DNA of 26,745 nucleotides from Gallionellaceae bacterium (GCA_003151655.1 PLYB01000163.1:3602-30346), one strand, 5' to 3'. Positions 1 through 7,944 are shown, counted from the first letter of the stretch. Made by a program: numbers and translations. Notes: a model not told the origin generated them from the letters alone.

Positions 1-1290
1 GTCTGGCGCATGGTGTCGCCGCGCATCGGGCCTGCCTTGTCGCTGCCGCAGATTGATCGGGTGCGTGCGCTGCTGTTCCCGGAAATTCGCGTCACCCAGA
101 TTGCGCTGCCGTTTGACGAGTCGCCTGAAAAATCTTCGCCCGCTGGTGACCGCATACTGGAAGTGATGGATATGCAGCAGGAGTTGCTGGCGCGCAGCAT
201 GGGCGAAGGACACCGCATCGTGCGCGGCGTGGCGGGCTCCGGCAAAACCCTGATTCTGGCGTTCCGCGCCGAGCAGATCGCGCGCGCGGCGAGCCGCCCG
301 GTGCTGCTGTTGAGTTATGCGAACGGCATCTCGGGGAGACTGGAGAATGCGATGCAGGACAGAGGGGTGGAGGACAAGGTGGTCACTTCGACCTTTCATT
401 CCTGGTGCTGGAAAATGCTGCGCACTTACGGCCTGCCGATACCCACCGAAAAAGAAATTCCCGACTTTACGGAGCGGCAAGCCGCCAATGTGCAAGCCGT
501 GCTCGATGCCGCCGAGCGCGGGCTGATTCCGGGCGGGCAGTACGATGCGGTGCTGATCGACGAGGCGCACGACTTTGAGCCGCAATGGCTGGCGCTGGCG
601 GCGAAGATGGTGAACCCGGATACGAAGGCGCTGATGATTGTTTACGACGATGCGCAGGCGATCTACAAAGGTCGCACACGCCCGGTGTGGAAGCAGCTCG
701 GCATCGAGGCCGCCGGTCGCACCACGGTGCTCAAGGTGAATTACCGCAACACCGCGCAGATATTGCGCTTCGCACGCAAATTCGCCGCCGATGTGATTGG
801 CGCACCGGGCGTTTGCGCCGGTGACGAGAGTGCGATCCTGATGCCGGAAGACGGCGGGCGCGATGGAGTGGAGCCGGTGGTGCGCCAGTGCGTGAGCCAT
901 GACGGCGAAGCCCATGCGATTGCGGAATGGCTGCTCGGACGCAAGGCCGCCGGTTACCAGTGGGGGCAGATGGCGGTGCTGTATCCCCGGAAATTCATTT
1001 GCGAAAAATTCGAAAAAATACTGGCAAAATCCGGCATACCGATTGACGTAGCAAAAGATCATGGCAACCGCATACAAACGGAGCGGGACGAGGTGCGATT
1101 ACTGACCATGCACACTGCCAAGGGACTGGAGTTCCCCTGTGTGGCAATCGGCGGATTGGGCGAACTGAAAAAGCCCGAGGACATCGAAGACGACGTGCGC
1201 CTGACCTACGTCGCCATCACACGCGCCACGCACGAGGCATTCATCACTTACTCGAACATGTCGGAATTGGTGGGGCGGCTGGTGGTGTAA
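1..1290 (+). CDS. UvrD/Rep-type superfamily I DNA helicase, 5'-truncated by window edge
   Basis: The reading frame is open from the first base, so the gene begins outside the window; the ATG at position 10 is probably internal. Counting from that ATG (426 residues), the SF1 helicase motifs appear in order: Walker A GVAGSGKT (73-80), Walker B VLIDEAHDF (181-189), motif III-like DDAQ (213-216), NYRNT (244-248), motif V LLTMHTAKGLEF (364-375) and motif VI VRLTYVAITRAT (396-407). These are the ATP-hydrolysis and DNA-translocation elements of UvrD/Rep helicases, which unwind DNA 3' to 5' in the cytoplasm. The spacing between motifs is shorter than in full-length UvrD (about 720 residues), so the accessory 1B/2B subdomains are reduced. 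Short helicases of this kind often carry an N-terminal nuclease-related (NERD) domain. That is inferred here, because the N-terminus is missing. It could be a repair helicase or part of a defence locus upstream; nothing downstream supports either. Confidence 0.85.
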   Translation, partial: VWRMVSPRIGPALSLPQIDRVRALLFPEIRVTQIALPFDESPEKSSPAGDRILEVMDMQQELLARSMGEGHRIVRGVAGSGKTLILAFRAEQIARAASRPVLLLSYANGISGRLENAMQDRGVEDKVVTSTFHSWCWKMLRTYGLPIPTEKEIPDFTERQAANVQAVLDAAERGLIPGGQYDAVLIDEAHDFEPQWLALAAKMVNPDTKALMIVYDDAQAIYKGRTRPVWKQLGIEAAGRTTVLKVNYRNTAQILRFARKFAADVIGAPGVCAGDESAILMPEDGGRDGVEPVVRQCVSHDGEAHAIAEWLLGRKAAGYQWGQMAVLYPRKFICEKFEKILAKSGIPIDVAKDHGNRIQTERDEVRLLTMHTAKGLEFPCVAIGGLGELKKPEDIEDDVRLTYVAITRATHEAFITYSNMSELVGRLVV

Positions 1291-1631
1291 GTCGAACTCA
1301 GTAGTGATCTGGTCAGTCTCGATAGTACATATCCTAAATTTTCGGAAGCAGACGTTCCCGCAAGCTGAATCGACCTCTTCCCATAAAATTTCCAGTGTCC
1401 GCCGAGTTTGCGACTCTCATTCGAGGTGGAACGGACTGGAATTGCTGACCGATCTTGAATCGGAATCGGCGGCGGGTTTGGACTGAAATAAGCGGCTACT
1501 TTCATCGGAATGCGCAATTGTGCATTCCCGTATTAAAAAAGTCGAAATTCGCTATTTTATACAGTTAGAAATGGCAACTATTCCCATCATTAATTGATAT
1601 AAACTTTTCATTGATTAGTATTAATTATCAT
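1291..1631. other. Intergenic stretch without a convincing gene; AT-rich half and one palindrome
   Basis: About 340 bases lie between the helicase stop and the lipA stop, where the two genes converge. Short open frames exist on both strands (for example 1304-1486 plus and 1248-1517 minus), but they lack recognisable domains or ribosome sites. Positions 1507-1528 form a 7-bp inverted repeat, ggaatgc...gcattcc, around an 8-base centre. No U-run follows it closely, so it is not a textbook terminator, although its position between convergent genes would suit one. Bases after about 1530 are strongly AT-rich compared with the flanking coding DNA. Confidence 0.5.
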
Positions 1632-2582
1632 TTATTTTTGTAAGTTGTTGATACCCGCTTTTTCCGCCTGTATATCTGCAAAGTAACTACTTCTAACCAT
1701 TGGTGCGCAAGCTGCGTGCGAGAAACCCATTTTCAGCGCTTCTTCCTCAAACATTTTAAAGGTGGCGGGTTCCACATAACGCAGTACGGGCAGATGGCCA
1801 TCGGAGGGTTGCAGGTACTGGCCCAAGGTGAGCATTTCAACATTGTGTTCACGCATGTCGCGCAGTACTTGCAGTACCTCTTCATCGGTCTCACCCAACC
1901 CGAGCATGAGGCCGGATTTGGTCATGACTTGCGGGAAGCGTGCTTTGAATTCGGATAATAGTTTGAGCGAATGCGTGTAGTCTGCTCCTGGGCGCGCCAG
2001 CGGGTATAGGCGGGGTACTGTTTCCAGATTGTGGTTGAGCACATCGGGCAAACATGCGGCCATTGCATCCAGTGCGACATCCAGACGACCGCGAAAATCC
2101 GGTACCAATGTTTCCAGCCGTGTATCGGGCGAGGCGGCGCGGATAGCGGCCAGACAATCGGTAAAATGTTGCGCGCCGCCGTCGCGCAGATCGTCACGGT
2201 CTACGCTGGTGATGACCACGTATTTTAATTTGAGTAAGCCGATGGATTGTGCCAGTTGCGCGGGTTCGTTCGCATCAGGCGGTAGCGGCTTGCCGTGCGC
2301 CACATCACAGAACGGGCAGCGGCGTGTACATACGTCGCCGAGGATCATGAAACTGGCCGTGCCTTTGTCGAAGCATTCGCCGATGTTGGGACAGGAAGCT
2401 TCCTCGCAAACAGTGTGCAGATTATGTTCGCGCAGCAGACGCTTTACGTCGTTATAGCCTTGGCCGCTGCCCGACTTTACCCGTATCCATTGCGGTTTAC
2501 GCAGGCGTTCCTGCAAGGGAATGATCTTGATCGGATTGCGGGCGGTCTTGGCTTTGCCGGTTTGTTTTTCTGCGGTACTCAT
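1632..2582 (-). CDS. lipA: Lipoyl synthase LipA (radical SAM)
   Basis: Inserts two sulfur atoms at C6 and C8 of protein-bound octanoyl groups, making the lipoyl cofactor of pyruvate and 2-oxoglutarate dehydrogenases and the glycine cleavage system. At 316 residues it matches the family length. The auxiliary [4Fe-4S] cysteines C59, C64 and C70 lie in CEEASCPNIGEC, and the radical-SAM CX3CX2C motif is C85, C89, C92 in CTRRCPFC. The C-terminal RSSY supplies the conserved serine ligand of the auxiliary cluster. The partner lipB is on the same strand but about 3.5 kb upstream, separated by three opposite-strand genes, so lipA here must have its own promoter. The start gives the expected short basic N-terminal extension. 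Confidence 0.97.
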   Translation of the reverse strand: MSTAEKQTGKAKTARNPIKIIPLQERLRKPQWIRVKSGSGQGYNDVKRLLREHNLHTVCEEASCPNIGECFDKGTASFMILGDVCTRRCPFCDVAHGKPLPPDANEPAQLAQSIGLLKLKYVVITSVDRDDLRDGGAQHFTDCLAAIRAASPDTRLETLVPDFRGRLDVALDAMAACLPDVLNHNLETVPRLYPLARPGADYTHSLKLLSEFKARFPQVMTKSGLMLGLGETDEEVLQVLRDMREHNVEMLTLGQYLQPSDGHLPVLRYVEPATFKMFEEEALKMGFSHAACAPMVRSSYFADIQAEKAGINNLQK

Positions 2583-2604
2583 GGTTGTGATTTAAGGTCA
2601 AGCT

Positions 2605-2633
2605 AAAATATGTTTCAAGAATATATCAATCAA
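2605..2633 (-). promoter_or_regulatory. Candidate sigma70-type promoter for lipA
   Basis: Read on the minus strand, TTGATT (2633-2628) is followed after 17 bases by TATTTT (2610-2605), which puts the start point about 16 bases before the lipA ATG. The -35 box is good and the -10 box matches the consensus at four of six positions. A dedicated promoter is expected because lipA is cut off from lipB. Judged by eye only. Confidence 0.35.
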
Positions 2634-2721
2634 ACGGGCATAGCAAAGAGGCCGCACCTGATAATTAGACTCGCCATGCCCGTTTCCCCCTATCCAACTT
2701 TCCCCCGCACGCGGGAGAAAG
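2632..2721. repeat. Pair of inverted repeats between lipA and the HDOD gene
   Basis: Two hairpin-forming units lie side by side in the 258-base gap. The first is a perfect 10-bp pair, aaacgggcat (2632-2641) with atgcccgttt (2676-2685). The second is an 11-bp pair with one mismatch, ctttcccccgc (2698-2708) with gcgggagaaag (2711-2721), around a 2-base loop. An open frame runs through them into the HDOD gene, but the translation there resembles no protein, and the HDOD family homology begins only after 2841. They look like small intergenic palindromic repeats. Confidence 0.55.
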
Positions 2722-2840
2722 GGCAAACGAATCGCTACGCGAGTTTCAGGTTAAACGCACTCGGTTGGAGTAAATTTACAGAATTCTTAGCAACATCACA
2801 AACGGCTGCGCTAAAATGGCATCTTAACGCGACAAATTAT

Positions 2841-3716
2841 ATGGCCGATACCTCTGTAGAGCTTACTAAAAAATTATCTGCCGCCGTGGAGAAGATGCCC
2901 GCTTTTCCTAAAAGTGTGCAACGCATTCTGGAATTGACGCGCGACGTTAATTGCTCGCCCAAAGAACTCATCATGGTCATCGAGAAAGATCCGGTGATGA
3001 CGATGAAGTTGCTGCGAATTCTTAATTCAGCTTATTACAGCTTTCCGAAACAGATTACCTCGGTCAATCAGTCGGTGGTTTATCTCGGGCTGAATACAGT
3101 CAAAAATATGGCCTTGTCGTTCGCTGCTCTGGGAACCTTGCCAAAGCATAACGCGGCGGGATTCGATGTACAGCGCTATCTGATGCATTCATTGACTGTG
3201 GCGAGTCTGGCTCGCGCCGTGTGCCACAAATATAGCCATGATGGCACCGATCCGGCAGATTGTTATATCGCAGGTCTGCTCCACGATTTCGGCAAGGTTG
3301 TTTTCGCGCAATTTCTGGCGGAAGAATTTAAACAGGCTCTGGCTCGCAGCAAGGAACAATCGATCTCGTTGCATCTGGCCGAGCAGCAAATTATCGGCAG
3401 TGATCACACCGTGGTCGGTGCAATGCTGGTCGAGCGGTGGCAATTCCCCAAACAGCTCACCGAAAACATACGCAGCCACCATAGTTATATTTCACCGGAA
3501 AATACGGTGCAAAGCTGTCTTTTTGTAGCGAATCAAATCAGCAAGTTTCGTGCGCTGGGAAATAGCGGCAACCCGGTAGTGGAAAAGTTGTCTCCAGCCT
3601 TGGCAGAACATTTCGGCGGGAAGTTGGAAGATATTATTGCCAGTTTGGGCGATCTTTCCATGATTGAAAGTGAGGCGCAAGTTTTTGCCCAAGTCAGTCA
3701 GGAGAGCCACGCATGA
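2841..3716 (+). CDS. HDOD-domain signalling protein
   Basis: A 291-residue protein with an HDOD domain over roughly residues 15-210. It opens with the family-typical PKSVQRILELTRD, followed by a helical region containing KLLRILNSAYYSF and SVVYLGLNTVKNMALSF, and the degenerate HD-type motif GLLHDFGKVV. HDOD proteins are relatives of HD phosphohydrolases. They usually lack full catalytic residues and act as regulatory or scaffold domains in two-component and c-di-GMP signalling. The frame is open back to 2610, but I start at the ATG at 2841, because upstream codons fall in intergenic palindromes and family similarity begins right after MADTS. No strong ribosome site is visible at this start. 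Its stop overlaps the next gene's start (ATGA), so the two are probably translated together. The specific signal is unknown. Confidence 0.85.
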   Translation: MADTSVELTKKLSAAVEKMPAFPKSVQRILELTRDVNCSPKELIMVIEKDPVMTMKLLRILNSAYYSFPKQITSVNQSVVYLGLNTVKNMALSFAALGTLPKHNAAGFDVQRYLMHSLTVASLARAVCHKYSHDGTDPADCYIAGLLHDFGKVVFAQFLAEEFKQALARSKEQSISLHLAEQQIIGSDHTVVGAMLVERWQFPKQLTENIRSHHSYISPENTVQSCLFVANQISKFRALGNSGNPVVEKLSPALAEHFGGKLEDIIASLGDLSMIESEAQVFAQVSQESHA

Positions 3717-4600
3717 AGTTAAAGTTTTGGGGTGTTCGTGGCTCGATTCCGTCGCCCGGGGAAAAAACGGTACGTTATGGAGGCAACACCACCTGTATCG
3801 AGGTTCGTACCGATGCCAATGAACTTATCATTCTTGACGGTGGCACGGGAATATTTCCTCTGGCGCAAACTTTGCTCAAAGAAATGCCGCTTACTGCAAA
3901 TATTTTAAATACCCATAGTCACTGGGATCACATACAGGGGCTGCCGTTTTTTATTCCCATGTTTATTCCCGGAAATATGATCAAGCTGTTCGGTGCATTG
4001 GATCCGATCTCGGGGGCGGGGCCGGAGCACATAATGAACGTGCAGCTTCAATACAGCTATTTTCCGGTGCGTGAAGTCGAAATGAAATCCCGCTTCGAGT
4101 ATGTTTCTATTGTGCCCAATCAAGTTTTTAAAATTGGTGATGCGATAATCACGCCGGTTTTGATGAGTCATCCGGTGGTCAATTTTGGTTATCGTATTGA
4201 CTGTAACGGGAAGTCAATTTTCTTTACCGGGGATCACGAGCCGCACTTTAACATCTATGATCCGGATGATGACGGCTATGCAGAATATCAATCATTGATC
4301 GAGGAGCAGCGGCAATTTATTATTGATGCCATTCGCGGCGTGGATGTTTTTGTCGCGGATTCGGCCTATACCTTGGATGAATATTCTTCGAAGAAGGGGT
4401 GGGGGCATGGCACCTTCGATAGCTGTATTGAACTTGCCAAAGATGCAAAAGTGAAAGTGCTTTATTGCACTCACCATGAGCCAACGCGCAGCGATGATGA
4501 ATTGGAAAAGGTTTTTGCGGAAGCTTTGGACCGTCATGCGCAACAGGTGGGCGAACTCGACATTCGGCTTGCGCGTGAAGGTACGGAGATTGTGCTGTAG
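3713..4600 (+). CDS. Metallo-beta-lactamase-fold metal-dependent hydrolase
   Basis: A 295-residue cytoplasmic protein with the zinc-binding signature THSHWDHIQG (H68, H70, D72, H73), preceded by the typical MKLKFWGVRGSIPSPG start and the ILDGGTGI strand. Further metal ligands are likely in TGDHEPH and the late THHEP. The N-terminus and GGNTTC segment resemble a bacterial subgroup often annotated as class-II cAMP-phosphodiesterase-like or RNase Z-like hydrolases. The substrate cannot be read from the sequence. The gene overlaps the HDOD gene by four bases (ATGA), so coordinated production is likely and a shared signalling task (for example nucleotide turnover) is plausible but inferred. No signal peptide is present. 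Confidence 0.85.
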   Translation: MKLKFWGVRGSIPSPGEKTVRYGGNTTCIEVRTDANELIILDGGTGIFPLAQTLLKEMPLTANILNTHSHWDHIQGLPFFIPMFIPGNMIKLFGALDPISGAGPEHIMNVQLQYSYFPVREVEMKSRFEYVSIVPNQVFKIGDAIITPVLMSHPVVNFGYRIDCNGKSIFFTGDHEPHFNIYDPDDDGYAEYQSLIEEQRQFIIDAIRGVDVFVADSAYTLDEYSSKKGWGHGTFDSCIELAKDAKVKVLYCTHHEPTRSDDELEKVFAEALDRHAQQVGELDIRLAREGTEIVL

Positions 4601-4720
4601 CCGCGCAATTCCGGACTTAACTTATGCAGTGTAAAAGTTTGAAAAGATATGATAAAGTCGGGCAGTTATAGAAGTTAATCGTTATTATGTAGTCACTCCA
4701 AGTAATTCCACTTCCAAGAA

Positions 4721-6097
4721 ATGAAACTTTCGATCTTCAGATTCACATGGATAGTTATATTTATTTGCCTATCCGGCTGCAACAGTAAGGGCTCTCCAGC
4801 TCCGGCTCCAACTAACGTATCAGTGACTCCTGGGGACGCTGGTGCGACCGTTACCTGGAATATGGTCCCCGGGGTGGAGTATTTCGCATGGTGGGCTCCG
4901 GTAGCCAGTCTAACCCCGGAGAGCTGTGCCGGAATCCCGACATGCACGGCGGCTACAAGCGTCTCCTCGCCATACGTGATTCCCAACCTAGTTAATGGAA
5001 CTACTTATTCAGTGACCATCAACGGGAGAGTAAATGGCGGACCTGGCGGACCGGGTTCGCCGTCATTAACGGTTACACCAAGAACGGCGGGAACCGGGCC
5101 TACGGTTGGTGGAACGTGGACTGCCAGCAGCACATCAAGCTCAGCCTTGCGAGGTGTAATTGCCGGAACTGGCACTACCGGCATAGGTGTCCAATATATT
5201 GCGGTAGGTGACAGTGGCGCGCTCTATAGTGGTACCGTTAATACAAGCACCCTTGCAATGAACTGGTCGGCATTATCCAATCCGGCACCTGGTGTAAGTT
5301 TAAATGCGGTGGCCGATACTGGTGGCACCTATGTGGCAGCCGGTGCGGGTGGCGAAATTTTGTATTCTGCTGACTATGCTGTTACCTGGGCAGCGCAGAC
5401 CAGCGGCACTGGAAATAACCTAAATGCACTATATGGCTTCGCAACAGGTATATTTGTCGCTGCGGGAGATTCGGGAACGATTCTCACGAGTGGCAATGGC
5501 GTAAACTGGACAACTCAAGCTTCGGGTACAGGATCTAACCTGCGTGGCGTAACTTATGGAGCTGCCAATGGAATTGGCTACTATGTCGCGGTCGGAGACG
5601 GCGGGACTTTATTGACCAGCAATAACGCTGTGAACTGGACTCCCAATACGGCAAATACAATCGCCACTGATAATTATAAAAGTGTTGCTTATGGTGTTGT
5701 AACAAGCGTTGCTGTTGCCGGCAACAGCACACAGGTAGCGGTTACCGTACCCTTGAGTACAGGGGGCACTACCGTTGTTTTAGGGACACCAGTATTTGTT
5801 ATTGTAGGTGGCGCGAATGGTGGTGCAAACGGAGTTGTTCTTTACAGTGTTGATGGACAAAACTGGACACGTACAATAGCCGGAGGATCCGCCACATTAA
5901 ATGCGGTTACCTTTGGAGATCAATTCATTACAGTCGATAGCCTGGGTAATATTTTTACCAGTGCAAGTGGCGAAACCTGGGGTTCGACACCTGCTCAAAC
6001 GGCAACAGCTGGACTGAATGCGATTGCTCCAACTACTACGCCGTCAGTCACCTACACTGCTGTTGGTGCAGGTGGATTAACCATGTATGCACAGTAA
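4721..6097 (+). CDS. Predicted lipoprotein: FnIII-like domain plus seven-bladed beta-propeller
   Basis: A 458-residue exported protein. The lipoprotein signal is clear: a hydrophobic stretch ends in the lipobox LSGC with the acylated Cys at residue 20. Residues 28-122 look like a fibronectin type III-like beta-sandwich (VSVTPGDAGATVTWNMVPG, then YSVTINGRVNGG). After a Gly/Thr linker, residues 131-458 contain seven repeats. Each begins with a motif like LNAV or LRGV (at about 143, 194, 234, 274, 320, 393 and 432), continues through VAAGDSGTILTS-like strands and ends in VNW. This BNR/Ycf48-like pattern indicates a seven-bladed propeller. The last repeat lacks its final W strand, and GGTWTAS (130-136) probably closes the ring. 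Residues are rich in Gly, Thr, Ala, Ser and Asn, and few are charged, which suits a surface or periplasmic protein. Function is unknown. It converges on lipB 17 bases away. Confidence 0.8.
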   Translation: MKLSIFRFTWIVIFICLSGCNSKGSPAPAPTNVSVTPGDAGATVTWNMVPGVEYFAWWAPVASLTPESCAGIPTCTAATSVSSPYVIPNLVNGTTYSVTINGRVNGGPGGPGSPSLTVTPRTAGTGPTVGGTWTASSTSSSALRGVIAGTGTTGIGVQYIAVGDSGALYSGTVNTSTLAMNWSALSNPAPGVSLNAVADTGGTYVAAGAGGEILYSADYAVTWAAQTSGTGNNLNALYGFATGIFVAAGDSGTILTSGNGVNWTTQASGTGSNLRGVTYGAANGIGYYVAVGDGGTLLTSNNAVNWTPNTANTIATDNYKSVAYGVVTSVAVAGNSTQVAVTVPLSTGGTTVVLGTPVFVIVGGANGGANGVVLYSVDGQNWTRTIAGGSATLNAVTFGDQFITVDSLGNIFTSASGETWGSTPAQTATAGLNAIAPTTTPSVTYTAVGAGGLTMYAQ

Positions 6098-6114
6098 GTT
6101 TTGTTGAGTTGTTA

Positions 6115-6822
6115 TCACGCGGCGTTTTTGATTTTCAGGTGATGTTGTAACAGAGTCGTGAACTGATGAGCGAGTCGTAGTTCGATTTCATTGATCGGGG
6201 TGTCGACCCCGAAGTCTTTCATCTGTGTCACGCGCAATCCCTGATAGCCGCAGGGATTGATGTAAGAAAACGGCACCTTGTCCATATCCACATTCAGCGA
6301 GAGTCCGTGAAAGCAGCAGCCGTGGCGTATCTTCAAGCCAAGGGCTGCGATCTTTGCGTCGTTGACATACACGCCGGGTGCGTCTTCGCGGCCTTGCGCG
6401 GCGATGCCATACTCGCTCAATAGATCGACCACAGTTTGTTCCATGAGTCGCACCAACTCGCGCACATTGATTTTCCAGCGGCGTAAATCCAGCAGCAGGT
6501 ACATGACAACCTGTCCGGGGCCGTGATAGGTGATCTGGCCACCGCGATCTATTTTAATGACCGGAATGTCGTGCGCGTTAAGCAAATGTTCCGGCAAGCC
6601 AGCTTGCCCCTGAGTGAACGTTGGCGGGTGCTGCAGTAGCCAGATTTCATCGGGCGTTTCTGCGGTGCGTTGCGCGGTGAATTGCTGCATGGCACGCCAG
6701 GTGGGTTCGTACTCGACCAGACCCAGGAATCGTGGAGAAGGGGGAAGAGGGAAGGGGGAAGAGACAAGCTGCGCACCCTTTTCCACCCCTTCTCCCTTCT
6801 CCCTTCCCCCTTCCTGATTCAT
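6115..6822 (-). CDS. lipB: Octanoyl-[acyl-carrier-protein]:protein transferase LipB with repeat-derived N-terminus
   Basis: Transfers octanoate from ACP to lipoyl domains, the step before LipA. From the ATG at 6822 it has 235 residues. Family motifs are DRGGQITYHGPGQ (92-104), the catalytic Lys K157 in DAKIAALGLKI and the catalytic Cys C191 in INPCGYQG. Normal LipB homology begins only at RFLGLVEYEPTW (about residue 31). Residues 4-30 are encoded by a purine-then-pyrimidine palindromic repeat inserted in frame. I prefer the 6822 ATG because it overlaps the ybeD stop as ATGA, the same coupling used at dat/ybeD. A GTG at 6786 preceded by the repeat's own AGGGAGAAGG is a credible alternative start. 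The frame extends further back to 6852, but that lies inside ybeD. It is the last gene of the dacC-dat-ybeD-lipB run. Confidence 0.93.
   Translation of the reverse strand: MNQEGGREKGEGVEKGAQLVSSPFPLPPSPRFLGLVEYEPTWRAMQQFTAQRTAETPDEIWLLQHPPTFTQGQAGLPEHLLNAHDIPVIKIDRGGQITYHGPGQVVMYLLLDLRRWKINVRELVRLMEQTVVDLLSEYGIAAQGREDAPGVYVNDAKIAALGLKIRHGCCFHGLSLNVDMDKVPFSYINPCGYQGLRVTQMKDFGVDTPINEIELRLAHQFTTLLQHHLKIKNAA
6734..6814. repeat. Purine/pyrimidine-tract palindromic repeat inside lipB
   Basis: A G/A-only arm (6734-6763) is followed by a short mixed centre and a C/T-rich arm (6777-6814) that is its imperfect reverse complement, giving a long hairpin made of GGGAAG-type units. It lies entirely within the lipB reading frame, near its 5' end, and encodes a Gly/Glu/Lys-rich then Ser/Pro/Phe-rich stretch. 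A related element is at 20008-20094. Confidence 0.75.
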
Positions 6823-7085
6823 AACGCCATCGCCACCATCGGATGGTCGCACAGGGCTTGATAGATGGCATCGAGTTGCTCGCGCGAGGTAGCACGCACG
6901 GTACAGGTCAGGCTGACATAACGCGCTGTCTTGCTGTTGCGCGTTTCGATGCTGGATGCTTTGAATTCGGGATCGTAGGCCGAGATGACTTCGATCACGG
7001 CTTGGGTGAAGCCTTCATGTGCCAGCCCGAACACTTTGATGGGAAAATCGCTGGGGAATTCGATGAGGCTGTGTTCTAAAGTCAT
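6819..7085 (-). CDS. ybeD: YbeD/DUF493 family small protein
   Basis: An 88-residue protein with the DUF493 layout: an N-terminal IEFPSDFPIKVFG strand region, then a ferredoxin-like alpha-beta fold ending in SREQLDAIYQALCDHPMVAMAL. This matches the E. coli YbeD family in length and order of conserved blocks. YbeD has an ACT-like fold and is commonly found next to lipB. Its biochemical role is not established; a regulatory role in lipoate metabolism has been suggested from context. Both ends are coupled: its ATG overlaps the dat stop (ATGA at 7085-7082), and its stop overlaps the lipB ATG (6822-6819). Confidence 0.9.
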   Translation of the reverse strand: MTLEHSLIEFPSDFPIKVFGLAHEGFTQAVIEVISAYDPEFKASSIETRNSKTARYVSLTCTVRATSREQLDAIYQALCDHPMVAMAL

Positions 7086-7936
7086 GCTCGCATCACCTCT
7101 TGTTTGAATTTTTGGTAAAGCGCATGCAGCTTGGCGAACATCGCACCGGGCTTGCCGGAGCCAACTGGTTTTTCATCCAGCAGCGTGATGGCCAGCACTT
7201 CTTTGGTGGACGAGGTGAGCAGCAATTCGTCCGCGTCGAATACTTCGGCTACCTGCACTTTGCGCACTTCGTGGGGAATGCCGTTTGCCGCAGCCAGTTC
7301 AAGCACTACGTCGTAAGTAATGCCGGGCAGCATCAAATTATCCTTGGGCGGTGCAAGCAAGACACCGTTCTTTACCACGAAGATATTGCTGGCCGAACCT
7401 TCGGTCAAAAATTCATTGTCGCGCAGCATGATGGTTTCGGCGCAACCCGCATCGATTGCCATTTGACGCAACAATACATTGGGCAGCAGCGAGATGGCTT
7501 TGATGTCGCAACGCAACCAGCGATTATCGGGCGCTGTGATGGCGCTGATCCCATTTTGCAGCAAGGCGGCTGGCGGGGTATTGAGCGGATTGCTCATCAA
7601 AAACACCGTCGGTGGCACGGACGGGTTCGGAAAGGCGTGATCGCGTTTTGCTACGCCGCGTGTGATATGCAGGTAGAGGTACTGGTCTTCAGGGGCGTTG
7701 CGTGTAACGAGCTCCTGAATTATTTGCGCCCATTCCGCATCGCTGTATGGGTTGGCGAGTTTGATACTGTCGAGGCTGTGGCGTAGGCGCTGCAGGTGTT
7801 CCGGCAGACGGAAGATGTGGCGCGAGTAAACTGGAATGACTTCGTACACGCCATCACCAAAAATAAAACCGCGATCCAGCACGGAAATTTTGGCTTCAGT
7901 GATGGGTAGAAACTGACCGTTCAAGTAGACCGTCAT
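7082..7936 (-). CDS. dat: D-amino acid aminotransferase (class IV PLP enzyme)
   Basis: Interconverts D-alanine and D-glutamate with their 2-oxo acids, feeding peptidoglycan D-amino acids. It has 284 residues, the family's usual size. Fold-type IV features are VLDRGFIFGDGVYEVIPV (19-36), the PLP-binding Lys K146 in CDIKAISLLPNVLLRQ, and the cofactor/substrate loop LTEGSASNIFVV (177-188). The CDIKAISLLPNV form and the position next to a penicillin-binding protein favour D-alanine aminotransferase over branched-chain aminotransferase or aminodeoxychorismate lyase, which share the fold. The gene begins 8 bases after the dacC stop and its stop overlaps ybeD, so it is mid-operon. Confidence 0.9.
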   Translation of the reverse strand: MTVYLNGQFLPITEAKISVLDRGFIFGDGVYEVIPVYSRHIFRLPEHLQRLRHSLDSIKLANPYSDAEWAQIIQELVTRNAPEDQYLYLHITRGVAKRDHAFPNPSVPPTVFLMSNPLNTPPAALLQNGISAITAPDNRWLRCDIKAISLLPNVLLRQMAIDAGCAETIMLRDNEFLTEGSASNIFVVKNGVLLAPPKDNLMLPGITYDVVLELAAANGIPHEVRKVQVAEVFDADELLLTSSTKEVLAITLLDEKPVGSGKPGAMFAKLHALYQKFKQEVMRA

Positions 7937-7944
7937 TGTCGCCT

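Noticed and set aside
1248..1517. Small open frames on both strands in the helicase-lipA gap
   Set aside because: No domain, no credible ribosome site, and one overlaps the helicase end; they could be remnants but nothing supports it.
2610..2840. Extended N-terminus for the HDOD protein
   Set aside because: The region holds palindromic repeats and translates to sequence unlike any HDOD protein.
7100..7786. 228-codon open frame on the plus strand opposite dat
   Set aside because: It lies wholly antisense to a well-recognised aminotransferase, its translation is rich in His/Gln/Cys with no domain, and it has no ribosome site; it is a shadow frame.
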